Positions 16,032-24,494 of a stretch of 64,000 nucleotides of DNA are shown one piece after another (position 1 is the stretch's first letter; each line of letters begins with the position of its first letter). The stretch lies in NCBI RefSeq assembly GCF_021044795.1, contig NZ_JAJNOP010000001.1; one strand, written 5' to 3'. The position numbers and the translations under genes are program-made. The notes beneath the pieces were generated by a model. That model worked only from the letters and a program-made list of their open reading frames with translations, had not been told where the DNA came from and did not search any database. The stretch is from Acidaminococcus hominis. Lineage in GTDB: Bacteria; Bacillota; Negativicutes; Acidaminococcales; Acidaminococcaceae.

Positions 16032-16337
16032 ATGGCTACTCTTGGAGAAACAGTAAGATATTTAAGAAGCAAAAATGCCGGCCCTTTCTGGCTGACCGTG
16101 GATGCCTTCTGCTGCAGCAAGGAGGATACGGACCGGGTGGCAGATTGCTTTACCCGGAATCGGGAAACCATTGCCAAGATGTTTGCGGTAACCCCGGACC
16201 TAATCAAAATTTTTGCCCTGCCGGAGATTCAGGTGGTGAAATTGAGTTTTCCCCGCCGGCCGGTGGAAGGTTCCCGGGATGAACGGGATATGCACGGCGG
16301 CCAGCAGTATGTAAGCCTATTGGATTTGGAAGTCTAA
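16032..16337 (+). CDS. DUF4387 protein, AtuA partner
   Basis: This 101-residue protein matches DUF4387 (AtuA-associated small subunit): RYLRSKNAGPFWLTVDAFC near the start, the ITRNRE-like helix, and SFPRRPVEGSRDERDMHGGQQYV near the end, read here in short blocks. AGGAGG lies four bases before the ATG. It follows the AtuA-like gene by 11 bp and is followed by a terminator, closing a two-gene operon. The biochemical role is unknown. Its co-occurrence with AtuA argues for a two-component enzyme. Confidence 0.82.
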   Translation: MATLGETVRYLRSKNAGPFWLTVDAFCCSKEDTDRVADCFTRNRETIAKMFAVTPDLIKIFALPEIQVVKLSFPRRPVEGSRDERDMHGGQQYVSLLDLEV

Positions 16338-16354
16338 ACAACTAGTGATAAAAA

Positions 16355-16386
16355 ACGGGAGTTTCTATAAAAACTTCCGTTTTTTT
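16355..16386 (+). terminator. Terminator after the AtuA/DUF4387 operon
   Basis: ACGGGAGTTT pairs with AAACTTCCGT (one G-U), followed by six Ts. Confidence 0.85.
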
Positions 16387-16488
16387 GTGCCTTCAAAAAG
16401 AATTTTCCCATTGGCGAGGAATTGCCGTATAATGGAAATATGATATGCAAGCAAGGTATCTGAAAAATATGCTACGGGAGGCGCTGGT

Positions 16489-17229
16489 ATGGAGCAGGAA
16501 CAACTGCAAAAGAATATTGAAACGGCGGCGGATTGGGTGAGCCAATCCCATAACATTGTGTTTTTTGGAGGCGCCGGAGTTTCCACGGAAAGCGGTATTC
16601 CGGATTTCCGCAGTGTGGATGGACTGTACAACCAGAAATATGCCTATCCTCCAGAAACCATTTTGAGCCATACTTTTTTTCAGGAACATACAGAGGAATT
16701 TTATCGGTTTTACCAGGATAAGATGCTGGCCCTGGAGGCCAAACCCAATGCAGCCCACCTGAAGCTGGCCCAGTGGGAGAAAAACGGGCGGCTCAAGGCT
16801 GTGATTACCCAAAATATCGATGGTCTGCACCAGGCAGCGGGCAGCCAAAATGTGCTGGAACTTCACGGCAGTGTCCACCGGAACTACTGTACCAAATGCG
16901 GCAAATTCTTTGATGCCCACTATATGAAGGCGGCCCAGGGAGTGCCTTACTGTGATGCCTGCGGCGGGCTAATCAAGCCGGATGTGGTGCTCTACGAGGA
17001 AGGACTGGATATGGACGTGCTGGAAAAGGCTGTGGCCTATATTGCCCAGGCAGACGTCCTGATTGTAGGCGGTACCTCGCTGGTGGTGTATCCGGCAGCT
17101 GGGCTGATCCGCTATTACAAGGGGCATAAGCTGATCCTGATCAACAAAGGCAGTACGTCCTACGACAGTACGGCCAACCTGATTATTCCCGCCAGCATTG
17201 GGAAAGTCCTGTCCGCACTGCCGGAATAG
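16489..17229 (+). CDS. cobB: NAD-dependent protein deacylase (sirtuin)
   Basis: This 246-residue protein is a bacterial Sir2 enzyme that removes acyl groups from lysines using NAD and releases nicotinamide. It shows GGAGVSTESGIPDFRS (NAD pocket), TQNIDGLH and the catalytic histidine in ELHGSVH. Two cysteine pairs (CTKC and CDAC) form the zinc site, and GTSLVVYPAAGLI lies near the end. The length is typical of CobB/SrtN. ACGGGAGG precedes ATG 16489 and a TATAAT lies at 16428-16433. It stands alone between a terminator and serS. Confidence 0.93.
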   Translation: MEQEQLQKNIETAADWVSQSHNIVFFGGAGVSTESGIPDFRSVDGLYNQKYAYPPETILSHTFFQEHTEEFYRFYQDKMLALEAKPNAAHLKLAQWEKNGRLKAVITQNIDGLHQAAGSQNVLELHGSVHRNYCTKCGKFFDAHYMKAAQGVPYCDACGGLIKPDVVLYEEGLDMDVLEKAVAYIAQADVLIVGGTSLVVYPAAGLIRYYKGHKLILINKGSTSYDSTANLIIPASIGKVLSALPE

Positions 17230-17250
17230 GTGATTTTTCCTAGGCTTTTG

Positions 17251-17259
17251 TGCTATAAT
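17251..17259 (+). promoter_or_regulatory. Extended -10 promoter of serS
   Basis: TGCTATAAT is a perfect TGn extended -10 located 36 bases before the serS start. The short leader leaves no room for a T-box, unlike many Firmicute serS genes. Confidence 0.65.
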
Positions 17260-17294
17260 GGGAGAAATGACGCAATTATTTTGGGGGTATAACT

Positions 17295-18569
17295 ATGCTA
17301 GATTTGAAATTTGTTCGGGAAAATACGGACAAAGTACTTCAAGCCATCAAAAATCGTCAATCGAAGATGGACTTGGACGAATTCAAACAATTGGATCAAG
17401 AGCGCAGAGACCTGCTGCAGGAAGTAGAAGCTGACAAGAGCCAGCGGAATACGGTCAGCGCCCAGATCAGCCAAATGAAGAAAAACGGAGAAGATGCTAC
17501 GGAGAAAATCCTGGCCATGCGCGCTTTGGGTGACAAAATCTCCGAAGGCGATAAAAAGCTGAAGGATGTGGAATCCCGTCTGCACGCCATTATGCTGACC
17601 ATTCCCAATATGCCTGCAGCAGATGTTCCGGTAGGCAAGGACGATAGTGAAAACCCCGAAGTGCGGAAATGGGGCGAACTGCCGAAATACGATTTTGAAC
17701 CGAAAAACCACTGGGAAATTGGCGAAAACCTGGGCATCCTGGATGCTGAACGGGCTGCCAAGGTTTCCGGTGCCCGGTTCTATTACTATATGGGTGCCGG
17801 TGCCCATCTGGAACGTGCGGTCTACAACTTCATGCTGGACCAGCATACCCAGAAGGACGGCTATACGGAAGTGATTCCTCCGTACATTGTCAGCGCCGCT
17901 ACCATGACGGGTACGGGCCAACTGCCGAAATTCAAGGAAGATATGTACAAGGTGGAAAACCAGGATATGTACCTGATTCCTACCGCCGAAGTACCTTTGA
18001 CCAACTACTACCGGGACGAAATCATTGATGGGTCCAAGCTTCCCATCTACGTAACGGCACTGACCCCCTGCTTCCGGGCTGAAGCCGGTTCTGCCGGCCG
18101 GGATACCCGGGGCCTGATTCGTCAGCACCAGTTCCACAAGGTAGAAATGGTGAAATATACCACTCCGGAAAGCAGCTATGACGAGCTGGAAAAACTCACC
18201 AATGATGCTGAGCGGATCCTCCAAGCCCTGAAACTGCCGTACCATGTGGTTTGCCTGTGCACCGGCGATCTGGGCTTCTCCGCTGCCAAGACCTACGATA
18301 TTGAAGTTTGGTTCCCTGCCCAGGGCAAATACCGGGAAATCTCTTCCTGCTCCAACACGGAAGACTTCCAGGCCAGACGAGCCAATATCCGCTTCCGTCG
18401 GGACAGCAAGTCCAAACCGGAATACGTACATACCCTGAACGGCTCCGGGCTGGCAGTAGGCCGTACCGTAGCTGCCATTTTGGAAAACTACCAGCAGGCC
18501 GATGGTTCTGTGGTGGTGCCGGAAGTGCTGCGTCCGTACATGGGCTGCGACGTCATTAAGGGTATCTGA
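17295..18569 (+). CDS. serS: Seryl-tRNA synthetase
   Basis: This 424-residue class II synthetase charges tRNA-Ser. It has the N-terminal antiparallel coiled-coil arm (about residues 25-105) and motif 2 in PCFRAEAGSAGRDTRGLIRQHQF. The motif 3 region contains NGSGLAVGRTVAAILENYQ. Its length and start (MLDLKFVREN) match the family exactly. The ribosome site is a plain G-run (TGGGGG). It has its own promoter and terminator. Confidence 0.97.
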   Translation: MLDLKFVRENTDKVLQAIKNRQSKMDLDEFKQLDQERRDLLQEVEADKSQRNTVSAQISQMKKNGEDATEKILAMRALGDKISEGDKKLKDVESRLHAIMLTIPNMPAADVPVGKDDSENPEVRKWGELPKYDFEPKNHWEIGENLGILDAERAAKVSGARFYYYMGAGAHLERAVYNFMLDQHTQKDGYTEVIPPYIVSAATMTGTGQLPKFKEDMYKVENQDMYLIPTAEVPLTNYYRDEIIDGSKLPIYVTALTPCFRAEAGSAGRDTRGLIRQHQFHKVEMVKYTTPESSYDELEKLTNDAERILQALKLPYHVVCLCTGDLGFSAAKTYDIEVWFPAQGKYREISSCSNTEDFQARRANIRFRRDSKSKPEYVHTLNGSGLAVGRTVAAILENYQQADGSVVVPEVLRPYMGCDVIKGI

Positions 18570-18596
18570 GCAAAAATTTTCTAATTGGATAAATAT

Positions 18597-18632
18597 ACAG
18601 CGTCTGCCTTCCGGGGCAGGCGCTGTTTTTTC
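18597..18632 (+). terminator. Terminator after serS
   Basis: ACAGCGTCTGCC pairs with GGCAGGCGCTGT (one G-U) around a six-base loop, followed by a T-run. Confidence 0.9.
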
Positions 18633-18740
18633 TTCTAGGGGAGGTAGGACGCCCTCGGAGTTCTTCTTATGCGCTATTTCGAGGAATTTACGCATTTAAG
18701 GGTATTAAGTGACTTAAAAATGAACTATGCATATTTTTCG

Positions 18741-18790
18741 TGAAACTCCTTTAAAGTCCTCAAAACTCCTTTGTTTTCCTCAATTTTCCT
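18741..18790. promoter_or_regulatory. Five 10-bp-phased direct repeats upstream of the decarboxylase promoter
   Basis: TCCT occurs at 18747, 18757, 18767, 18777 and 18787, exactly once per 10 bp. Each copy is preceded by six mostly A/T bases (TGAAAC, TTAAAG, CAAAAC, TTGTTT, CAATTT). The array ends one base before the -35 hexamer of the next promoter, the position expected of a phased activator site or an intrinsically curved upstream element. Confidence 0.5.
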
Positions 18791-18791
18791 C

Positions 18792-18819
18792 TTGTACTTT
18801 CCCTGATTTGCTGTATAAT
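18792..18819 (+). promoter_or_regulatory. Promoter of the lysine/ornithine decarboxylase gene
   Basis: TTGTAC and a perfect TATAAT are separated by 16 bp, ending 47 bases before the start codon. Confidence 0.7.
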
Positions 18820-18866
18820 GATAACGAAATTTGCACAGGCCCTGCTGGGCCAAAGGGGGATGTTAC

Positions 18867-20039
18867 ATGAACGAACAAAGTTTTTTCCAATTGTCCCAAG
18901 AAGCCGTAACCAGTCTGGCAGAACGTTTTGAGACTCCGCTGCTGGTGCTTTCCCTGGACCAGGTGGAGAAAAACTATGATCTGCTGCAGGCTCATATTCC
19001 GCAGCTAAAAATTCATTATGCCATGAAAGCCAATCCGGATCTGCGGATCCTGGAATTGCTGATCAATAAAGGCTCCAGTTTTGACGTAGCTAGTGACGGG
19101 GAAATCCGCACCCTTTCCCAATTGGGCGTGGCCGGGGACCGGATGATCTACGCCAACCCCATTAAGATTGATGCCGGTTTTAAGGCCTGTGCCGATGCCG
19201 GTGTAACCCATATGACCTTTGACAGTGAATCGGAAATCCAAAAGATTGCCCAGCATTGCCCGGGAGCCACGGTTCTCCTGCGGCTGCGCATCGATAACCC
19301 CAAGGCCCATGTGGACCTGAACAAGAAATTTGGCGCACCCCTGGAAAAGGCGCTGGACCTGATGCTGAAGGCCCAGGCTGCGGGCCTGGATATGGCCGGG
19401 GTGGCCTTCCATGTGGGCAGCCAGACGGTGGTGGCGGATCCCTATCTGCTGGCCCTGGATATTACCAAAAAACTCATGCAGCAGGCCCGGGCCAAGGGTC
19501 TTACCATGCGCATTTTGGATATTGGCGGAGGTATGCCCATTCCGGAAACCGGCGTCCACTACAACCTGTCCGCTCTGCTGGACCAGATAGCAGCCCGGCT
19601 AAATGAAGACTTCTCCGACCTGGAAATCTGGGCCGAACCGGGCCGGTACCTGTGCGGTACGGCCATGAACCTGATTACCCGGGTTATCGGCGTCAATGAA
19701 CGCAATGGCCAGACCTGGTATTTCCTGGACGACGGCATTTACGGCACGTTTTCCGGGGTAATCTTTGACCAATGGGATTTCAAACTGATCAGCTTCAAAA
19801 ACAGCGGAAAAAAGATTCCGGCTACTTTTGCCGGCCCCAGCTGTGACTCCCTGGATATTATGTTCCGGGGAAAGCTGACGGAACCCCTGGAAGTGGGGGA
19901 TCTGCTGCTGGTGCCGGTATGCGGGGCGTATACTTCTGCTTCCGCCACCACCTTCAATGGCTTTAAGAAAGCCCGGATTGTGGTCTGGGAAGAAGTCCAG
20001 GCGGAGCTGGGCCTGGAAAAAATGCAGCTGGCGGTATAA
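18867..20039 (+). CDS. Lysine/ornithine decarboxylase (fold type III PLP enzyme)
   Basis: This 390-residue alanine-racemase-fold decarboxylase has the PLP lysine K54 in IHYAMKANPD, the HVGSQ motif, and the phosphate-binding GGGMP. The catalytic cysteine lies in GPSCDSLDIM. It is close in length and layout to the Selenomonas ruminantium enzyme, which makes cadaverine and putrescine from lysine and ornithine. In Selenomonas and relatives cadaverine is attached to peptidoglycan and anchors the outer membrane, so an envelope role is possible here. GGGGGA precedes ATG 18867. The promoter carries a five-fold phased repeat. Substrate preference cannot be read by eye, and it lies apart from the arginine-based polyamine operon at 30-36 kb. 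Confidence 0.85.
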   Translation: MNEQSFFQLSQEAVTSLAERFETPLLVLSLDQVEKNYDLLQAHIPQLKIHYAMKANPDLRILELLINKGSSFDVASDGEIRTLSQLGVAGDRMIYANPIKIDAGFKACADAGVTHMTFDSESEIQKIAQHCPGATVLLRLRIDNPKAHVDLNKKFGAPLEKALDLMLKAQAAGLDMAGVAFHVGSQTVVADPYLLALDITKKLMQQARAKGLTMRILDIGGGMPIPETGVHYNLSALLDQIAARLNEDFSDLEIWAEPGRYLCGTAMNLITRVIGVNERNGQTWYFLDDGIYGTFSGVIFDQWDFKLISFKNSGKKIPATFAGPSCDSLDIMFRGKLTEPLEVGDLLLVPVCGAYTSASATTFNGFKKARIVVWEEVQAELGLEKMQLAV

Positions 20040-20051
20040 GCTTTCCCCTAG

Positions 20052-20095
20052 AGCCCTTTTTGCCAAAGTATCCGGCAGAAAGGGCTTTTTGTTTT
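20052..20095 (+). terminator. Terminator after the decarboxylase gene
   Basis: AGCCCTTTTTGCC and GGCAGAAAGGGCT form an imperfect 13-bp stem followed by TTTTGTTTT. Confidence 0.85.
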
Positions 20096-20190
20096 CGGGT
20101 TTCTTTTGAGGCTTTGCCATTCTTGTGTTACAATAGTAGCATCTGTATCGGAGATCAATCATAACAGATAGAAATAAGGAGAGATGATTC

Positions 20191-21300
20191 ATGAGTTCTA
20201 CCAATTTGGAAATGGGTATTGTAGGGTTGCCCAACGTAGGAAAAAGTACACTATTCAATGCCATTACCAAGGCAGGTGCTGAAGCAGCCAACTACCCGTT
20301 CTGTACCATAGAGCCCAACGTAGGGGTGGTGGACGTACCGGATGCGCGCCTGAAGGTGCTCAGCGAGATGTTCCATTCCAAGAAGATTGTGCCTGCCGGC
20401 ATGCGTTTTGTGGATATTGCCGGGCTGGTGAAAGGTGCATCCAAGGGAGAAGGCCTGGGCAACAAGTTCCTGTCCCACATCCGGCAGACGGACGCCATTG
20501 CTGAAGTGGTGCGCTGCTTTGAAGACGGAAACATTACCCACGTGGAAGGTTCCATTGACCCGGTCCGGGACGTGGAAATCATCAATACGGAGCTGTGCCT
20601 GGCGGACCTGGATTCCGTGGACAAGCAATTGGTGAAGGTTCAGAAGCTGATGAAATCCGGGGACAAGAAAGCCGCTGCCCGGGCAGAAGTGCTGAAAAAG
20701 ATTTCTGCCGGCCTGGGCGACGCCGTGCCTGCCCGCCGGATGGAACTCACCGAGGACGAAAAGGACGCGGTAAAGGAACTGGATCTTTTGACCCTGAAGC
20801 CCATTCTGTACGTAGCCAATGTGTCCGAGGAAGAAGCGGCTGATGCTTCCGGCAATCCCTATGTGAAAGCCCTGGAAGATTATGCGGCCCAGGAACATGC
20901 CCAGGTTATCGTGATTTCTGCCAAGGTGGAAGAAGAAATTGCCGAACTGCCGGAAGCGGAAGCCAAGGAATACCTGGAAATGGAAGGGCTGACGGAAGCA
21001 GGTCTGGACCGGCTGATCAAAGCCGGCTTTAAGCTGCTGGGCTTACAGACTTTCCTTACCGCCGGGGAAATGGAATCCCGGGCCTGGACCATTGTCCAGG
21101 GCTCTACCGCTCCCCAGGCTGCTGGTAAGATTCATTCCGATTTTGAAAAAGGGTTTATTCGGGCGGAAATCGTCTCCTACGAGGATCTGGTTAAATGCGG
21201 TTCCAAACAGGCTGCCAAGGAAAAAGGCCTGGTACGGCTGGAAGGCAAGGACTACATCATGCAGGATGGGGACGTGGTGGAATTCCGCTTTAACGTATAA
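20191..21300 (+). CDS. ychF: Obg-like ATPase YchF
   Basis: This 369-residue protein is the near-universal YchF/OLA1 P-loop protein. It has GLPNVGKSTLFNAITKAGA (G1), a DIAGLVKGASKGEGLGNKF region (G3) and the NVSEE-type G4 replacement (YVANVSEEE) that explains the family's preference for ATP over GTP. A C-terminal TGS-like domain ends in GDVVEFRFNV. It binds ribosomes and is linked to translation and stress responses. An extended -10 (TGTTACAAT) lies at 20126-20134 and AAGGAGAG precedes the ATG. The PHP-phosphatase gene follows 14 bp downstream, so the two are probably co-transcribed. Confidence 0.96.
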   Translation: MSSTNLEMGIVGLPNVGKSTLFNAITKAGAEAANYPFCTIEPNVGVVDVPDARLKVLSEMFHSKKIVPAGMRFVDIAGLVKGASKGEGLGNKFLSHIRQTDAIAEVVRCFEDGNITHVEGSIDPVRDVEIINTELCLADLDSVDKQLVKVQKLMKSGDKKAAARAEVLKKISAGLGDAVPARRMELTEDEKDAVKELDLLTLKPILYVANVSEEEAADASGNPYVKALEDYAAQEHAQVIVISAKVEEEIAELPEAEAKEYLEMEGLTEAGLDRLIKAGFKLLGLQTFLTAGEMESRAWTIVQGSTAPQAAGKIHSDFEKGFIRAEIVSYEDLVKCGSKQAAKEKGLVRLEGKDYIMQDGDVVEFRFNV

Positions 21301-21314
21301 GGGAGATGACAACC

Positions 21315-22091
21315 ATGCTGTATGATACCCATACCCATGCCGACTATTCCTGTGATGCAGAGATGACCCTGCCCCAGGCCATCGAACGGGCCAAGGCGTT
21401 AAATATCGGGCTCATTCTGACGGAGCACTGGGACCGGTATTACCCCACCAATCCGGAAATGTTCCTGTTCGATATTGACGATTATTTCCGGAAGAATACC
21501 CCCTACCGGACGGAACAGATTTTGCTGGGCATCGAAGTGGGCCTTCAGCCCCAGGCCATTGAGGAAGACCGGAAAATGACCGCCGCCCATCCCTTTGACG
21601 AGGTGGTGGGGTCCATGCACTGCTTTTTGGGGAAGGATATGTACGAACCTTCCACCTATGAGGGAATGACCAAGGAGCAGGCCGTCCGGGATTATCTGGA
21701 AGACTCCGTGCGCTGCCTAGAGCTGCACCCGGATTTTGATTCCTACGGCCATTTGGACTATATCTGCCGGTATATGCCCTACCCGGATCCCAATCTGTAT
21801 TACAAGGACAATCCGGAGCTGTGGGATAAGGTTTTCACCCTGCTGATTGAGCAGGACAAGGCCCTGGAAATCAACACCCGGCGTCTGGGCAACCCCCAGG
21901 TGATTCCGCCCTTGCAGGAGCTGTACAACCGGTTTGCCCAGCTGGGGGGCCGCTACGCTACCTTGGGCAGCGATGCCCATTATCCGGAGCACGTAGGCCG
22001 GGATTTGGCGGTGGGCAAGGCCATTGCCGATGCGGCAGGTTTGCAGCTGGTATACTACAAAGAACGGAAACGGCAGCTTTGCCAAGAATAA
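21315..22091 (+). CDS. PHP-domain phosphoesterase (histidinol-phosphatase-like)
   Basis: This 258-residue protein begins LYDTHTHADYSCDAEM, the first metal-binding motif of PHP domains. It also has the LTEHWD, GIEVGLQPQ and C-terminal LGSDAHYPEHVG motifs. The best family match is HisK/HisJ histidinol-phosphatase, but no histidine genes are nearby and PHP hydrolases have varied substrates. ATG 21315 is preferred to the ATG nine bases earlier because GGGAGATG then lies at a proper distance. It shares a transcript with ychF and ends at a UUCG-loop terminator. Confidence 0.8.
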   Translation: MLYDTHTHADYSCDAEMTLPQAIERAKALNIGLILTEHWDRYYPTNPEMFLFDIDDYFRKNTPYRTEQILLGIEVGLQPQAIEEDRKMTAAHPFDEVVGSMHCFLGKDMYEPSTYEGMTKEQAVRDYLEDSVRCLELHPDFDSYGHLDYICRYMPYPDPNLYYKDNPELWDKVFTLLIEQDKALEINTRRLGNPQVIPPLQELYNRFAQLGGRYATLGSDAHYPEHVGRDLAVGKAIADAAGLQLVYYKERKRQLCQE

Positions 22092-22097
22092 AAGCAG

Positions 22098-22124
22098 CAG
22101 GGGCCTTCGGGTCCCTGTTTTTTT
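22098..22124 (+). terminator. Terminator with TTCG tetraloop
   Basis: CAGGGGCC and GGTCCCTG (one G-U) close on a TTCG loop and are followed by seven Ts. Confidence 0.9.
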
Positions 22125-22234
22125 CTGCCATTTTTGGCTGCTGCCATACAATTGTCACGGCTCCTTGCTTGTTTTACGGGGCCTAGCCTGATATAATACA
22201 CTAGTATCATCCTGTTTAAAAGGTGGGGAAGTGT

Positions 22235-22846
22235 ATGGGCCGTATGCGGCTGGGAATTTTTGGCGGGACCTTTGACCCGATCCATAAGGGACATCTGGCA
22301 ATTGCTGAAGCCATGCAGCAGCAGCTGAAGCTGGACCGAATCCTGTTTATCCCGGATTACCTGCCGCCCCACAAATTGCAGCAGCAGTGTTCCCCTTCGC
22401 CGGATCGCCTGGCCATGACCCTATTAGGGATTCAGGGGCATCCGCTTTTTACGGTTTCGGACCGGGAGCTGCGCCGGCGGGGCGTTTCCTATACGGTGGA
22501 CACCCTGCACCAGCTGTACCGCCGTTACCATAGGTATTATGACCTGTACTTTCTCATTGGGGCGGATTCCGCCGAACAGCTGCCTACCTGGCACCGGATT
22601 CGGGAGGCCATGCGCTGCAGCATTTTTGCGGCAGCGGCCCGGCCTGGTTTTGCCCCTTACAAGGAAAAGGTGACGAGAGCGCTGGCCCGGCAGGGCCTTA
22701 CCCGGCTTGTGTGGGTGGATACGCCGGAAATCGATATTTCTTCAACCCAGATCCGCCAGCGGGTCCGGGCAGGACAAGCCATTGGGGACCTGGTTCCCCA
22801 GGCAGTAGCCGATTACATCAGACAAAGAGAGCTCTACCAGGGGTAG
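22235..22846 (+). CDS. nadD: Nicotinate-nucleotide adenylyltransferase
   Basis: This 203-residue nucleotidyltransferase makes nicotinate adenine dinucleotide in NAD synthesis. It has the GIFGGTFDPIHKGHL motif with the HxGH-type histidines, IGADSAEQLPTWHR, and the C-terminal IDISSTQIRQRV. ATG 22235 is chosen because AGGTGGGG lies just upstream; GTG 22223 and ATG 22244 are alternatives. TGATATAAT at 22189-22197 is an extended -10. It starts the conserved cluster nadD-yqeK-LCP-rsfS seen in many Firmicutes. Confidence 0.95.
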   Translation: MGRMRLGIFGGTFDPIHKGHLAIAEAMQQQLKLDRILFIPDYLPPHKLQQQCSPSPDRLAMTLLGIQGHPLFTVSDRELRRRGVSYTVDTLHQLYRRYHRYYDLYFLIGADSAEQLPTWHRIREAMRCSIFAAAARPGFAPYKEKVTRALARQGLTRLVWVDTPEIDISSTQIRQRVRAGQAIGDLVPQAVADYIRQRELYQG

Positions 22847-22883
22847 GGGTCTCTGTCTTTCTTTATAAGGAAGTGAGGGCAAT

Positions 22884-23471
22884 ATGGAACTGGAAGAAAT
22901 GAAGCGGCGGCTGGCAAAAGAGCTGCCGGAAAAACGGTTTAAACATAGTGTGGCAGTTTGTGAAACCGCCATCCGCCTGGCCCGGATTCACGGGGTGGAC
23001 GAAAAGAAGGCCGCCATTGCCGGCCTGATCCATGACAGCGGGCGGCAGATTCCCACCCGGGATTTTATCGCCAAGGCTGAAGAACTGGGCATTGACCTGG
23101 ACGAAATTGAACGCTGTCAGCCCATCCTGATCCATTCCAAACTGGGCAAATACTACGCCCAGCACGAATTTGGGGTAACGGATCCGGATATTTTGAATGC
23201 CATCCGGTACCATACCACAGGCGCTGCCCATATGAGCCCCCTGTGCATGGTCATCTACCTGGCGGATTTATTGGAGCCGGCCCGGGATTTCCCCAAAGTG
23301 GAGGAAATGCGGAAAATGGCCAAAAAGAGCTTGGAAACTACCATGCTGGCGGCCTACGCCAATACCATGGAATACCTGCTGGGTTCCCAGCTGCTGATTC
23401 ACCCGGACTGCCTGGCCGGCTACAACGAACTGGCCATCCAGCTGAAAAAACCAAAGAATAACAGGAGTTGA
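22884..23471 (+). CDS. yqeK: HD-domain diadenosine tetraphosphatase YqeK
   Basis: This 195-residue HD-domain protein has a histidine at HSVAVCETA, the HD pair in AGLIHDSGRQIP, further histidines in IRYHTTGA, and a C-terminal aspartate in IYLADLLEP. This is the YqeK pattern: symmetrical hydrolysis of Ap4A to ADP. The position between nadD and the LCP gene matches the conserved gene order. AGGAAGTGAGG precedes the ATG. The next start codon follows the stop by only two bases. Confidence 0.92.
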   Translation: MELEEMKRRLAKELPEKRFKHSVAVCETAIRLARIHGVDEKKAAIAGLIHDSGRQIPTRDFIAKAEELGIDLDEIERCQPILIHSKLGKYYAQHEFGVTDPDILNAIRYHTTGAAHMSPLCMVIYLADLLEPARDFPKVEEMRKMAKKSLETTMLAAYANTMEYLLGSQLLIHPDCLAGYNELAIQLKKPKNNRS

Positions 23472-23473
23472 CT

Positions 23474-24454
23474 ATGACAGAAGAGAACAATGCTGGCAAG
23501 CCGCATTACAAGAAGCGGCTGCGTAAAGGGCGATTGTTTTTTTGCCTTGTTCTGATTCTGGCCCTTTTTGGCAGCTGTTTTGCTGCCGGCATGAGAATCT
23601 ACAACCGCTTTTTTCGGACCGATCCAGTGGCGGTGCAGACAGAAAAGGAAGACCACCTGTCCGAGGAAGCCTTTTCTGAACGCATCAACCTGCTGCTTTT
23701 GGGTACGGATGATGGGGACAGCGAAGACTTTGACAAGAATGCCCCCAAGCGGACGGATGCCATGCTGCTGGTGAGCTTTGACCCGGCGAGGAACCGGGTG
23801 TCCGTGCTGAGCCTGCCCCGGGATACCCGGGTGCATATTCCCGGCCACAGCGGCTATGATAAAATCAACGCCGCCTATGCCTACGGCGGGGTGAAGCTGG
23901 CCAAGCAGACGGTTTCCAACCTGCTCCAGGTGCCCATCGATTTTTATATGCAGGTGGACTGGCAGGGCTTTATCAAAGTGGTGGATATGCTGGGCGGTGT
24001 GGACCTGGACGTGGAAAAGAATATGAACTACGAGGATCCCTATGCGGACCTGGAAATCCACCTGAACAAGGGCTTCCAGCACCTGGACGGGAAAAAGGCC
24101 GGGGAGTATGTGCGGTTCCGGCATGACGAAATGGGCGATATTGGCCGGGTGGAGCGGCAGCAGAAGTTCCTGAAGGCCCTGTCCAAGCAGGCCTTTACCA
24201 TGGGCAACATGATGAAGATGCCCATGCTGATTTCCACGGCTACCCGCTATGTCCATACGGATATGGATTTCCTCAGCATGGTGAAGGCAGCCAACTGTCT
24301 GAGAATGTTTGGCGAAAACGGGGTCCAGTCTGCCAGTCTGGAAGGCGATTTTGCCACCATTGGCGGGGTGAGCTATTGGGTGACTACCCGGAGCAAGATT
24401 GGGGCAACCCTGGATGAACTGAAAATCCCTCATAAGCGGATTACTGAAGATTAA
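23474..24454 (+). CDS. LytR-CpsA-Psr (LCP) family cell-wall glycopolymer ligase
   Basis: This 326-residue protein has a short basic cytoplasmic tail, one membrane helix (about residues 20-40), and an extracytoplasmic LCP domain. The domain contains the typical RTDAMLLVSFDP, LSLPRDTRVHI, YDKINAAYAYGG, MLGGVDLDVEKNM and YVRFRHDEMGDIGRVERQQ blocks. The arginines and aspartates of these blocks bind the polyprenyl-pyrophosphate substrate. LCP enzymes transfer glycopolymers from lipid carriers to peptidoglycan or proteins. ATG 23474 with ACAGGAG upstream is preferred to the in-frame TTG at 23468. Confidence 0.9.
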   Translation: MTEENNAGKPHYKKRLRKGRLFFCLVLILALFGSCFAAGMRIYNRFFRTDPVAVQTEKEDHLSEEAFSERINLLLLGTDDGDSEDFDKNAPKRTDAMLLVSFDPARNRVSVLSLPRDTRVHIPGHSGYDKINAAYAYGGVKLAKQTVSNLLQVPIDFYMQVDWQGFIKVVDMLGGVDLDVEKNMNYEDPYADLEIHLNKGFQHLDGKKAGEYVRFRHDEMGDIGRVERQQKFLKALSKQAFTMGNMMKMPMLISTATRYVHTDMDFLSMVKAANCLRMFGENGVQSASLEGDFATIGGVSYWVTTRSKIGATLDELKIPHKRITED

Positions 24455-24494
24455 TGTGATGATGGATGCGAGAAGTGAAGTAAGGAGTGATTGT

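Noticed and set aside
17230..17294. T-box riboswitch upstream of serS
   Set aside because: The gap is only 65 bases, with an extended -10 in the middle. There is no room for stem I or the specifier loop, and no conserved antiterminator sequence.
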